DNA of 64,000 nucleotides from Stictocephala bisonia (taxonomy: Eukaryota > Arthropoda > Insecta > Hemiptera > Membracidae): positions 1,911,730 through 1,975,729 of the forward strand of contig JAQJVL010000046.1 of NCBI GenBank assembly GCA_035578905.1, written 5' to 3'. Both the position numbers and the translations under genes were made by a program. The notes beneath the pieces are model-generated. The model ran no database searches and was not told where the DNA came from. It saw only the letters and a list, made by a program, of their open reading frames with translations. Of this stretch, positions 1 to 10,852 are shown in pieces. Position 1 is the first letter of the stretch; every line of letters begins with the position of its first letter.

Positions 1-913
1 GAGCGTTCTTTGCTTAATATCGTGTAGGTGTCGTGTAAGAGACGAGAGTAAAATGTCTACTATAATGCCACCTAACTAGAGGCTGCATTTTTTATGTTGT
101 TGTAGTCCCATTGTATGTAGGCTAACTTGACGAGTAGTCAGCCAGCCGACACTTCCACTTTCATCTTGAAGGGTGGGCGGAATTATGACATTATTCTCTA
201 CATTTAGGGAGTGGAGACGGCCATTTTATGGCTCCTACAAGTCCAATATTGCTTACAAGGGAATTTCCGAGAGCAGGAGAATTTGGGAATGTCCGTTGAA
301 AGCCTTAGTATTCATATGTAATAAAAGAAAATTATATATGCATTAGAAATTATTATATAAACAATATTTCAGTCAACTTAGCTGTATCAGTTTGTTCAGT
401 TTGGTAGTTTAGTCTTTGGTACAAATTGTGACTGACTTTACTCGTAGTAAATTCGGTAAAAAATTACCGAATAAAAAAATGAAAAGTATCTGGCGATCTA
501 TTTTCGTTATTTATAGATAACCATTATTTATAGAACACCGGTAAAATTGCGACTGTAGCCAACTAACTAGCCAATTTAGCAGCTGGATCACAGCAGGTGT
601 ATAAACTACCTCCCTTGTCAGCTAATGATCTCTGTAAATTTATCACAGAAATCTTAAGCAAATTACTATCGTACAATTGTAAAGTTAAAATCGATTATTC
701 TATGTTTAACCCATTATAACTTTACAGGAATTAAAAAAAAAAAAGATTCAATAAATGCATCAGAGTAATTCTTTTTAGTGTTTAGGAATATAATGTCTAT
801 GAAATATAACTTGAATAACAATTCTTTTTACTCTAGTAAAAATGGTTTGATGTATATTTTAATTCTTTTTAGTATAAAAATCATTAGATTACTGGGTAAT
901 TCGCCATGGAATG
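1..913. other. AT-rich sequence, no gene seen
   Basis: This stretch is AT-rich with short A/T homopolymers. I see no long open frame, no tandem structure and no recognisable mobile-element end. Confidence 0.5.
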
Positions 914-1985
914 ACAAAGTAGCCGTGTGAAACCAGCGACCATTGGCTGTTGGTATTCCACTGAGATGTACAATTTTCACATGTGTTTAATGTTCAATGT
1001 ACGATCATGTCTTGCTAGCCAGTTCCAATTCGGTACGTTTTCCTGCGCCGTTTGAAACCAGCCACCATTGGTTGTTGATATTCCACTGAGTTGTGCAGTT
1101 TTCAAATGCGTTTAACGTTCAATGTACGATCATGTCTTACTGGCCAGTTCCAATGCGGTACGTTTCCCTAAGCCGTATGAAACCAGCCACCATTGGCTGT
1201 CGGTATTCCACTGAGTTGTACAGTTTCCAAATGTGTTTAACGTTCAATGTACGATCATGTCTTGCTAGCCAGTTCCAATGCGGTACGTTTTCCTACGCCG
1301 TATGAAACCAGCCACCATTGGCTGTTGATATTGCACTGAGTTGTACAGTTTCCAAATGTGTTTAACGTTCAATGTACGATCATGTCTTGCTAGCCAGTTC
1401 CAATGCGGTACGTTTTCCTACGCCGTATGAAACCAGCCACCACTGGCTGTTGATATTGCACTGAGTTGTACAGTTTTCACATGTGTTTAACGTTCAATGT
1501 ACGATCATTTCTTGTCGGCCAGTTCCAATGCGGTACGTTTTCCTACGTCGTATGAAACCAGCCACAATTGCTGTTGATATTCCACTGAGTTGTACAGTTT
1601 TCAAATGCGTTTAACTTTCAATGTACGATCATTTCTTGCCGGCCAGTTCCAATGCGGTACGTTTTCCTACGTCGTATGAAACCAGCCACCATTGGCTGTT
1701 GGTATTCTCCACTGAGTTGTACAGTCTTCACATGTGTTTAACGTTCAATTAACGATCATGTCTTGCTGGCCAGTTCCAATGCGGTCCGTTTCCCAAAGCC
1801 GTATGAAACCAGCCACCATTGGCTGTTGGTATTCTCCACTGAGTTTTACAGTCTTCACATGTGTTTAACGTTCAATGTACGATCATTTCTTGCTGGCCAG
1901 TTCCAATGCGGTCCGTTTCCCAAAGCCGTATGAAATCAGCCACCATTGGCTGTTGGTATCGCACTGCGTGGTACAGTTTCACATC
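914..1985. repeat. 125-bp tandem array, about 8.5 copies
   Basis: The anchor word GAAACCAGCCACCATTGG recurs at about 929, 1054, 1179, 1304, 1429, 1554, 1678, 1805 and 1932, so the period is 125 bp with a few 124 and 127 bp steps. Each unit also carries CAATGTACGATCAT and CCAGTTCCAATGCGGT. Copies differ by point changes and small indels, for example a two-base insertion in ATTCTCCACTG of the later units. Small open frames inside it reflect the repeat and are not treated as genes. Confidence 0.93.
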
Positions 1986-2313
1986 AGTGATTTCATTCAC
2001 AGGGCTTTTTCAATATTGTATGGGTTTTAAATCGCGTGATCAAATAACAATTGTATATTCTAAACATTGGAGAAATAGAATATCATTCATAAATCGTTCA
2101 ACATTTTGAAATAATCGGTGTAGAATTTATTTTTACAATAAAACAATAGTATATTACATATATAAATAAATTAATACACACGTGTACAAGGTTATTCACT
2201 GGTTAAATGTATTTTACATTTTTTTTATACATTCCATGAATTCCTTAATATGGATTAAAGAATTGTGTGTTATTTTTCTCAATTTATAACAATATATTAA
2301 AACTAAGTATATA
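1986..2313. other. AT-rich spacer, no gene seen
   Basis: AT-rich DNA between the 125-bp array and the Harbinger-like remnant. Nothing recognisable is visible. Confidence 0.5.
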
Positions 2314-2629
2314 GCCGGTGTCACCAACCTCGGTTAGCGTGTTTTAATCACGATTAAAAGAATCAGCTGATAGTTTGTGTTTCATCAACAGTGGTTATAG
2401 TTAACCGCCGTTAAATGCCTGCTAAAAGTGGTTAAATTTACAACGCGGCTAGACGTTCTGTTAAAACTTCTAGCCGTGGTTAAGTAGCAAATATAGTCTG
2501 CTTTTGTTGACTTTCTGTATTGTACTCTTGCTTAGTGAAGAGGTTTAGTAGGTTATCATTGTTTCATTTTATTTAAAACTGCAAAACTGGATTTATGTAT
2601 TGTATTTGTCAGCTATGTAACTGTAACAA

Positions 2630-2632
<3 letters not shown>

Positions 2633-2668
<36 letters not shown>
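2633..2668. repeat. (TA)n microsatellite
   Basis: An uninterrupted run of about 18 TA dinucleotides lies inside the Harbinger-like element. Confidence 0.97.
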
Positions 2669-2673
<5 letters not shown>

Positions 2674-2874
2674 GCAGCATTTGACGCTGAATTATTATAT
2701 ATTCAATATTTAGAGAACATTGTTCCTGAAAGGTTAAGTCAACATTTTAGGCAAGATCAATTAAATATTCTGTGCGATATTAAATTTAGTTCACGGAACA
2801 TGTTATCTAAGGAAATTGTTGTGAACTTAGTCTCACAAGTTGAAGATGCTCTAGAGTCTAGAATATCCTACTAA
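2674..2874 (+). pseudogene. Harbinger-like transposase N-terminal remnant
   Basis: This open frame has no initiator ATG; it runs straight out of the TA microsatellite and stops with TAA at 2872-2874 (66 codons). The peptide starts AAFDAELLYIQYLENIVPER and contains the segment NMLSKEIVVNLVSQVEDALE. That segment resembles the region 'fR(l/m)sKetvxxLixxi' near the N-terminus of PIF/Harbinger transposases. The DDE catalytic domain is absent, so it cannot be active. The match is by eye and rests mainly on the terminal inverted repeats and the adjacent Myb-like frame. A chance open frame remains possible. Confidence 0.35.
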
Positions 2875-3130
2875 TAGGAATTTTCCTTTGACTCCGCTGA
2901 ACACGTGTTGAATAGCTTACGGTTTTTTTGCAAGTGGGAGTTTCCAAAATGTTAGTTAATCGGCAGTGTGTCGATGCATGAAAAGTAGTACATGCTATTG
3001 CAATGCTCACTATTTTTCCATCTGTATTTTTAGATTCTATTATGTCTGAATATTCCCTAATTATGATCAGCAGCAATGCTTTTTCGTCCGATTTAAAGTT
3101 GCATCCTCTTTCTCTCTTGGCTTCACCCAT
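2858..3130 (-). pseudogene. Myb/SANT-like protein fragment of Harbinger type
   Basis: A minus-strand frame of 90 codons starts at ATG (complement of 3128-3130). Residues about 11-40 include NFKSDEKALLLIIIREYSDI followed by IESKNTDGK. This fits the start of the Myb/SANT-like (Myb_DNA-bind_5 type) DNA-binding domain, where 'F..eEk..Ll.li..y.diIE.Kktd' is typical. The second and third helices are not preserved: after TDGK the frame no longer fits the family, suggesting a frameshift or decay. In PIF/Harbinger elements this protein works with the transposase on element ends, and here the two remnants converge. It may once have come from an autonomous parent copy. Confidence 0.5.
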
Positions 3131-3475
3131 AATCAGAGATTAAAAATAAAAGAAGAAAACCAGATTATTAAAAGGAATTGTTGGATTTTTATTATTTAGT
3201 TAGCCCTTCTGTAAAACATTAGTTAGGAATACTAACTTAATTTATATCCTATGCTTAATTTATAACAGCTTGTTCTTACTACAACAGTCACATAATCAGA
3301 GTCGTCTATTTTATAGATGCGTAGCCATATGTATCTGAAAATGACTGTTTCCTTGGTTAAATTTACCTAAAATTTTCATTTTTTAACACAATAATATTAA
3401 TTATGGTTAAATATTTTAACCATGATCAAAATAACCACGGTTAGTGCAAATTTAACAAAGTTGGTGAAACCGGCC

Positions 3476-4021
3476 AAAACTGTTTTACGCTGTTATCATT
3501 TTAATAAACAAATTTAATTACGTTTTACTGAGAAATGAAATTGATTGCCTAGCCTAGTCTGTCGTTGAAAATACGGATGAACAAAATTCACGTATTGATG
3601 TTGGATTTGGAAACATCCCACAGAAGCGGGAGGTAATACGATTAGTGCTGAATAATCTTTGGTCTCTGTTATTCTGCAACGTCCCGCGGTGTGTGAAACA
3701 CAATTCTCCATCCCTTTTAGTCAAAGGTAAATAAATCGTTGTCTAAGGCCTATAGAAAGCTATTATAATAAAACGCATCACTTCAACCTCTGTGTTTATC
3801 CCTTCCCCTTCCACCCCCCTCTGCGCAGTTAATAAATAATGAGGGGAACCAGCCACATCTTAGGAACCATTATCCCAACAGAATCCTTCTTGTTGGAAAA
3901 TTACTCATGGGCTTACGGATTATAAACTAATTAAGTTTTATTGTTAATTTAAACATTTTACTTTCGATGTAATTAATTCATTAACCCTAATCCACGAGTT
4001 AGTTCGTATGCACGAGTCTTA
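3476..4021. other. Spacer, no gene seen
   Basis: Mostly AT-rich with a slightly GC-richer patch at 3560-3710 that holds a short minus-strand frame (3514-3711) without recognisable similarity. Nothing I can support as a gene. Confidence 0.4.
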
Positions 4022-4325
4022 TGCATGTCTTATAACTCTTTCCCTTTTCAGTAAATCTCTTATCACTCTCTCCCTTTTCAGTAAATCTCTTATCACTATC
4101 TCCCTTTTCAGTACATCTCTTATCACTTTCTCCCTTTTCAGTACATCTATTATCACTCTCTCCCTTTTCAGTAAATATCTTATCACTCTCTCTCCCTTTT
4201 CAGTACATCTCTTATCACTCTCTCCCTCAGTACATCTCTTATCACTCTCTGCCTTTTCAGTACATATCTTATCACTCTTTCCCTTTTCAGTATATCTTTT
4301 ATCACTGTCTCTTATCTATCTTACC
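4022..4325. repeat. 30-bp tandem array, about 10 copies
   Basis: The unit TCTTATCACTCTCTCCCTTT-TCAGTACA recurs every 30 bp (for example at 4051, 4081, 4111, 4141), with one 32-bp and one shorter unit near 4171-4235. Because 30 is a multiple of three the plus strand stays open (4008-4376), giving a Leu/Ser repeat peptide that is best read as an artefact. Each unit contains a polypyrimidine tract ending in TTTTCAG. Confidence 0.92.
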
Positions 4326-5591
4326 GCGCTCTCTCTTATCTCTTTTAATCGCATTCTATCTTATCACAGTTGGTAACAGATCTATAATTATTGACACAAT
4401 TATTATATCCGTTTACTATGACATAGTGATGCAGTATTTTTTTTATTTAGTAAAAAAAATGTTTACACAGTAAGTTTCTTAAGGTTATCGAGTGCGGGAA
4501 GTGATATTTTATCATGCGGGTTTCTAATTGCGTATACGTTTACGTAAATGGTTTTTAAAAGCTTTATATATTTTAACATAACTTCACGGTCTGTGAACTT
4601 TGCCCTCAAATTTGCTGAAACTCTCCCATAAATCAGTAAAAATTGTACTTTGCTGACGTGATGGCCCAGCAGTTAAGCACGATCCCATAATGTCCTTTGT
4701 ACTCTGAAATCCTTTGTATGATACTTCATTACCAAACAACTATCTCTTAGCTATATTTAGTGAAACTTATTGTTGTATTGTTGGCTATTTGGTAAATGAA
4801 TAGAAAATGTACCCTTCTAAACTGAAGACTCGTTTAACAGAAAATCACAAAGGGCTAATAAACATCATTATGAGCAAGTAACACAGTCTCATGAGGGGGC
4901 CCCTAGTTAAAAAAGCTGTCCAATCTTGATCCTTATCACTCAATCTGGTTTAAACCCTACAAAAAAACTACGCTGTGGAAATCCAAAAACATTAAATTAA
5001 ACAAAAACTAAATATTAAGAAATTTTATAACTTTAAATTGTTATAAGCAAAGCCTACTTTAGAAATCAAATAGGCAATACAAACGTTTACTTAAATAAAA
5101 AATACGTGAAAACATTTAGTTTTTACAAAGAATTTTTAGTAAAACAGAAAGCACAATGACGTAAGTGGTAGAATTCCACTGAACACAGGAACACAAACAC
5201 TGTAGGAGGACACTCCATACAAAGTATTTTGTCAGTCTCTTTCTCGTGTCCTTGTTCTTATTGCTGCCCAGAACTCACTCCTCTTCACGTACCTAATGCA
5301 TTTTACACCATTGCTGTCCTGTCTTTAATATTCATCAAATAAAAATAAGTATTAAGGAAGAATAAATATTAAGTAACAGTATACTATTTTCAGTTAATGT
5401 GGGATATTTCTTTTTACTAGGCTTTGTAAAATATTGTTAATTTAATAGACCCTTTTACTTCTGCAAAAGCCCAACAAACTAAACTTAAAAAAGTTGATTA
5501 ATTAATAAATGGAAATATTTTTCATAAAACTTATTACAACTTAAAAATACATTTTTATATACGAGTGTTAAAACAATTATTAATTGTATTA
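4326..5591. other. AT-rich sequence, no gene seen
   Basis: No open frame of note, no tandem structure and no element ends recognised. Confidence 0.45.
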
Positions 5592-5627
5592 ACTTTGTAT
5601 TGTAATTATTAAATTACAATACAAAGT
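5592..5627. repeat. Perfect 16-bp hairpin
   Basis: ACTTTGTATTGTAATT (5592-5607) and AATTACAATACAAAGT (5612-5627) are exact inverted copies separated by the 4-base loop ATTA. No element was identified around it. Confidence 0.9.
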
Positions 5628-5814
5628 GTCTGCGAAAAACTATTCTTTTATGCGTATTGACTGCAACGATAAGTGTGGAGTGGAAACATATTTTCTAGGG
5701 TCTTGATGGTATGCAGTTTTAGCGACATATCCACCAGTATGTCGCTAAAACTATGACAAGGAAAACTTCCTAAAAATGAAATTTTTAAACAAGTACCAGT
5801 AGTGTAGGCCCCGC

Positions 5815-6540
5815 CAAAGGCATCGATGATGTCTGAACTACCTCAAAACCACCTTCACCCACCTGTCGAACCTTGCTTGACAGCCACTCCCTGTAATGAT
5901 ACTTGTCAGCTCAGTTGACCTGGAGACATCCATGACGTCGGAGATACGTCCACCCACCTGTCTAACGTTAATAGCCACTCGCTGTAATGATACTTGTCAG
6001 CTCAGTTGAGCTGGAGACATCGATGACGTCGGAGACACGTCCACCCACATGTCTAACGTTCACAGCCACTCACTGTAATGATACTTGTCAGCTCAGTTGA
6101 GCTGGAGACATTGATGACGTAGGAGACACGTCCACCCACCTGTCTAACGTTGACAGCCACTCACTGTAATGATACTTGTCAGCTCAGTTGAGCTGGAGAC
6201 ATCGATGACGTCGGAGACACGTCCACCCACATGTCTAACGTTCACAGCCACTCACTGTAATGATACTTGTCAGCTCAGTTGAGCTGGAGACATCGATGAC
6301 GTCGGAGACACGTCCACCCACATGTCTAACGTTCACAGCCACTCACTGTAATGATACTTGTCAGCTCAGTTGAGCTGGAGACATCGATGACGTCGGAGAC
6401 ACGTCCACCCACATGTCTAACGTTCACAGCCACTCACTGTAATGATACTTGTCAGCTCAGTTGAGCTGGACACATCGATGACGTCGGAGACACGTCATCC
6501 CACCCATCTAACGTTGATAGTCACTTGCCATAATGATACA
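5815..6540. repeat. 91-bp tandem array, homogeneous part
   Basis: The word CAGCCACTCACTGTAATGAT recurs with 91-bp spacing (about 5881, 5972, 6063, 6154, 6245, 6336, 6427). Units also contain AGCTCAGTTGAGCT, a perfect 14-bp palindrome, and GATGACGTCGGAGACACGTC. The first and last units are divergent while the middle ones are nearly identical. Confidence 0.93.
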
Positions 6541-6547
6541 TTCTTTC

Positions 6548-6692
6548 ATTAAAAAAAATTATTAATCTTCATTTACCAGTTCTCAACTGCGTGAACTTTA
6601 TTTCACGCTTAACTGTTGGCTCAGTGGGAATTCGAACCTTGGATATGGCCCTCTGCAGTCCGTAGCCTTAGCCACTGAGCCAACGCACCGGC
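6548..6692 (-). mobile_element. tRNA-derived SINE, copy 1
   Basis: Read on the minus strand it begins GCCGGTGCGTTGGCTCAGTG. It has an RNA polymerase III A box (TGGCTCAGTGG) and a B box (GGTTCGAATTC), and it ends in an A-rich tail (plus-strand T/A-rich end near 6548-6556). The tRNA-like head cannot form a complete cloverleaf, so it is a SINE and not a tRNA gene. It sits between the homogeneous and the divergent parts of the 91-bp array. Related copies lie at 27127-27280, 42522-42638 and 50098-50242. Confidence 0.8.
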
Positions 6693-6695
6693 AAC

Positions 6696-7145
6696 TTGTC
6701 AGCCCATATGATGATACTTGTCAGCTCAGTTGATCCAGAGGCATACATGATGTGTCAACCACCCCAAAACCACCTCCAACCACTTGTCTAACTGTGACAG
6801 CCATTTACTCTGATTATACTTGTCAGCTCAGTTGAGCCATAGGCATCGAAGACGTCTGAACCACCCCACAACTACCTCCAACGACCTGTCTAACCTTGAC
6901 AGCTATTCGCTGTAATTATACTTTTCAGCTCAGTTGAGCCAGAGGATGACGTTAGAGCTACGCTCAAACCACATCTACCACCTGTCCAAACTTGACTACC
7001 CACTCACTGTAATGTTGTTGCCTATCGGCTAAATTGAGCCAGAGGCATCGATGACGTCAGAGCCACCCCCAAATCTCCACCCACCTGTCCAATCTTGACA
7101 GCCACTTGCTGTAATGATGTCCTCTGTCAGCTTAGTTGAACCCGG
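6696..7145. repeat. Divergent continuation of the 91-bp array
   Basis: Words such as TACTTGTCAGCTCAGTTGA and the CACCTGTC-TAAC / TTGACAGCCA core recur with about 92-97 bp spacing at 6713, 6820, 6925 and onward. These are older, diverged units of the same satellite on the far side of the SINE. Confidence 0.75.
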
Positions 7146-7734
7146 AAAAGTGGAAATGTTCATGCAATTTTGCAGTGTGATACTATCCATGAGGCATTGC
7201 TGTAAATATCCAGTATTATCGATTTCCTTTTACGAAAATAAGAGAATAAAATATTGGAGGAAGGAGAGGTAATTTTATATATATATATATATTTATTTAT
7301 TTACTTATGCTATGATATCGTCCAGTTCTAAAAACCAAGATAATTCTCACATTATAAATCACTATTACATGATATGTATTTCTATCAACGATATTGTATC
7401 GGTAGGTTGGATGGGTTTCGTATTTATGAGAGTAAACATTTCATACATTCTAGATATTCAATTAAATTTCTAAATAGTATTGACGTTGTAAAAATTATTG
7501 ATGATAGTAAAACAACAAATTGATTTACGTCTCTTATAGAAAACACATACACAAAAGTAGGACGATTATGGACTTTAAACTATCCCAAAAACAGATGTTG
7601 TTCAATTTTGAATGGCTAGGACCTATAATTTATTTTTAGTATCAAGGATAAGTATATGTTTCATGTAAGGAATACAAGGTGGTAGTAAATCCTTGTAGTA
7701 GAAAAAACTTAAAACATGATTTTCAATTTTTACT
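7146..7734. other. Spacer with short TA tract
   Basis: AT-rich DNA with a (TA)n/TTTA tract at 7278-7306. No gene seen. Confidence 0.45.
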
Positions 7735-8540
7735 CTCCAGTACCCGAAAAGTGCTGTTTGGTTAGTGCTCCCGAATACCTGAAAAAAGCTGTTTATTTCG
7801 TCCTCCTCAATATCTGAATGATGGTGTTTATTTCGTGCCAATACCTAAACTCGCTGTTTAGTTTGAGCTTCCTATTACATAAAAATATTGCTGTTAAGTT
7901 CGTTCTCCCTAATACCTAAACAAATTATGTGTAGTGGTTGCCACCCAATACCTAAAAAGTGCTGTTTATTTAATGCGCCAAACACCTCAGACATGCTGTT
8001 TAGTTCGTGCTCCCTAACACCTAAGACGTGTTGTTTAGTTCGTGTTTCCCAATACCTAAGAAATTCTGTTTATTTAATGCTCCCCAATACGTAAGAAATA
8101 CTGTTTAGTTAGTGCTCCCCAATACATTAAAAATTCTGTCTAGTTTGTGCTCCCAAATAACTAAAAAATGCTGTTTAGTTCGTGCTCCCCAATACTTAAG
8201 AAATGCTGTTTAGTTCGTGTCCCCAATAACTAAAAAAATGCTGTATAGTTAGTACTCCACAATATTTAAAAAAATCTTTTTATTTAGTGCTCCTTAACAC
8301 CTAAGGTATGCTGTTTAGTTCGTGCTCCTTAACACCTAAGACATGTTGTTTAGTTCTTGTTTCCCAATAACTAAGAAATTATGTTTATTTAATGCTCTCC
8401 AATACCTAAGAAATGCTGTCTAGTTTGGGCTATCAAATAAATAAAAATGACTGTTTAACTCATGCCCTATAGTACCCAAAGATGCTGTTTAGTTATTCAC
8501 CAAACAATAAAAAGTTTTGTTTAGCTATATCTGTACTTCT
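7735..8540. repeat. Divergent 35-bp tandem array, about 22 copies
   Basis: Units follow the pattern TGCTGTTTAGTTCGTGCTCC-CCAATACCTAAGAA with period about 35 bp (30-38 bp). Copies are heavily diverged and indel-rich, which suggests an older array than the others in the window. Confidence 0.85.
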
Positions 8541-8999
8541 TGAGTTCTTTTTGAGTATATTGAAATTAGTAAACTAACTAATCTGATATACGAAAATTCG
8601 TATGAACAACTAAGTTCTTCCTTTATTCCAGCGTATGTCTGGTTTTGGGGGCTTTTACCACCCAAGCAGTATGTTTTTAACACAGCAGGTAGGTTTTGCA
8701 GGTATATATGAGTGAGTTATTTACAAGACAGGCCTATACCAGAATTAAACGTGTATCATTAAAACTGTATAGTTTGTACACTAGTGTCTACAAAATAATA
8801 TTCCGAAAAACCCCAATTTATGGATGACTATACACGTTTCCATGGTTTCTAATTATTGAAACGATTTTCCGACAAATCGTTAAGCCACAATACTGTACCG
8901 GCATTTCCCATTGCTATTGTAGGATACAAATTCAATATGGGGTAATTATATAGAACAGGGGCTTTCATTTCATTGTAGATAGATACATTACTAAGAAAG
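8541..8999. other. Unique-looking spacer
   Basis: No gene, tandem array or clear element ends visible. Confidence 0.4.
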
Positions 9000-9190
9000 T
9001 TGAGTTGCGAACTTAGCTCACCCCAGCCTTGAAAACGGACTCAACATAGAGCCCGAAACGTCGTTCTGTGTATATAGTGTACATAAACCTCTAACGTGGT
9101 CTAATCCAGAAGTCCAAGATTTATTTATATCATAACTAACAAATGTATAGTTGTGACGACGTTGGAAGCTTATCCATATAGTTTTTTCTA
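9000..9190 (+). mobile_element. Possible Penelope-like element 3' terminal fragment
   Basis: The segment CCTTGAAAACGGACTCAACA followed by TAGAGCCCGAAACGTCG (9028-9064) resembles the 'tgaagatgg...ccgaaacgtcg' pattern often found just downstream of Penelope-like coding regions. No coding remnant is attached here. The assignment is pattern-based and weak. Confidence 0.3.
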
Positions 9191-9193
9191 ACC

Positions 9194-9425
9194 TAATAAA
9201 ACCTAACATAACCTAACCAAAGCTAACATAACCTAACCAAAGCTAACATAACCTAAGCAAATCTGTCTAACATAAGCAAACCAAACCTAACATAACCTAA
9301 ACAAATCTAATTGAACCAAACCTAAAATTGCTTAACCAAAATGAAACATAACCTAACCTAACCTAACCTAACCTAACCTAACAATGCCCAACCTAGCCCC
9401 ATCCTAACAAAACCTAACCTTAGTA
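9194..9425. repeat. Degenerate CCTAA (TTAGG) telomere-type tract
   Basis: The plus strand is made of CCTAA words interrupted by variants such as CATAACCTAACCAAAGCTAA. The cleanest run, at about 9353-9381, holds five to six exact CCTAA copies. TTAGG is the canonical telomere repeat of most insects. Here it is short, degenerate and internal. Confidence 0.8.
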
Positions 9426-10240
9426 CTACTGAAATTGGCCTAACTTGATTAGTAACAGTTAGATTGCAATTCGTTTAACTTTACCATATTCGTGATCACG
9501 AGAAAATTCTGCACAATTGAGTATCCATATTTGAGAAAAAAGTGTTTTTTTCCATTTATACTCATTTTCGTAATTTTTTCTGCATTTCCGCTGAAAAAAA
9601 AACCATTTTTTTGTAAGCCAAAGATACGACAAAGCTTATATAAATATGCCATTTTGTTCTGTATAAATACCCAATATGGCGGCTGCCTCTACAAACTCTC
9701 GAATCGATTATCTCCAATGATCTATTACAGTTCCATAGCACTGTATTACCAGACCGGATACTTACTACTGGTTTGGTATTAGCAGTTGGAGTGTTGGTTG
9801 GATTATATCATTACTAAACTCGTGTTGGAGTGCAGACTGGCTGAGTCTAATTGCAGTTTTGAGTTCTCTGGTTGGGAATCAAGTTCTACAGAGTTGAGGG
9901 AGTTACGGACTCCAGTAAGTTAGGGATAGATATAACTTGTCAATGGCTGCAAGTTGTTGTGGTGTTGTCGAGTGCTGGCACTGATACCTCTAACTTCACA
10001 GCGCTGTAGACCGTTGATATTTACGTACACTGTACACACACGAGTTATTACTGTTCATTGTTATTTAAGATAAAAGACTTATTTACCTGTAGGATTAAAC
10101 TAACTCTATTCAATAATTATTGTTTCTATGATTTTTTAACACAAGTACTTAGGTAGTTTAGGTACTTAACACATGTAAGAAAACATATGTAGATTTACTA
10201 TAACCTACCCACATATGACACCCATTCATACAAGTACGAC
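9426..10240. other. Spacer, no gene seen
   Basis: Contains overlapping small open frames at 9449-9782 in A/T-rich DNA with no recognisable similarity. The patch 9780-10020 is less AT-rich but shows no coding signature. Confidence 0.4.
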
Positions 10241-10852
10241 GTTGACAACCCTCCTGCTCACTCAAATTTTACTTTGACGGCCCTCCCACCCACCCATATA
10301 GGTCAGACGTTGACGGACCTTCCACTCGCCCACATAATAACGAAGTTGACGGCTCTCCCACCCACATACACAGGTATAACTTTGATTGTCCTCCCACCCA
10401 TCCACAGAAGTTAGTTGTTGATGGCCCTTTCACTCGCTCACATACGTACGAGTTTGACGGCCGGCACCCACCCACGTAGGTCAGACGTTGACGACCCTTC
10501 CACTTGCCCACATAGACGTTGATGGCCTTCCCACCTACATAAGTCAGACGTTGACGGCCCTCCCACCTACACAAGAATAACTTTGATTGTCCTCCCATCC
10601 ACCCACAGAAGTCAGACATTGACGGCCATTTAACTCGCCCACATAGGTATGAACTTGACGGCCCTCCCACCCACCCACATAAGGCAGACGTTGACGGCCC
10701 TTCCACTCGCCCACATGATTCAGACGTTGACGGCCCTCCCACCTACACAGGTATAACTTTGATTGTCCTCCCAACCACCCACAAAAGTCAGACATTGACG
10801 ACCATTCAACTCGCCCAAATAGGTACGAGGTTGACGGCTATCCCACCCACAC
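10241..10852. repeat. About 39-bp tandem array with a higher-order period
   Basis: Units of the form GACGTTGACGGCCCTCCCAC-CCACCCACATAGGTA recur every 38-40 bp. A variant unit carrying AACTTTGATTGTCCTCCCA recurs at about 10379, 10580 and 10756, so blocks of about five units (175-200 bp) have been copied together. A 157-codon minus-strand frame here (10269-10742) is a Cys/Gly/Trp-rich repeat artefact. Confidence 0.88.

Larger units (their letters stand above)
2314..3475. mobile_element. Degenerate PIF/Harbinger-like DNA transposon
   Basis: The left end GCCGGTGTCACCAAC and the right end GTTGGTGAAACCGGC are near-perfect inverted copies, and both sub-ends carry further GGTTA/TAACC inverted motifs. 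Inside are two remnants in convergent orientation. One is a plus-strand frame (2674-2874) resembling the N-terminal part of a Harbinger transposase. The other is a minus-strand frame (2858-3130) resembling a Myb/SANT-like protein. Autonomous PIF/Harbinger elements carry exactly this pair of genes, which supports the class. The element is only about 1.16 kb and lacks a DDE catalytic core, so it is non-autonomous. I could not define a clean target-site duplication. Confidence 0.55.

Noticed and set aside
9194..9425. A true chromosome end
   Set aside because: The CCTAA tract is short and degenerate and unrelated sequence continues on both sides.
10269..10742. Cys/Gly/Trp-rich 157-codon minus-strand frame
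   Set aside because: The 39-bp unit length keeps the frame open; it contains nothing outside the repeat.
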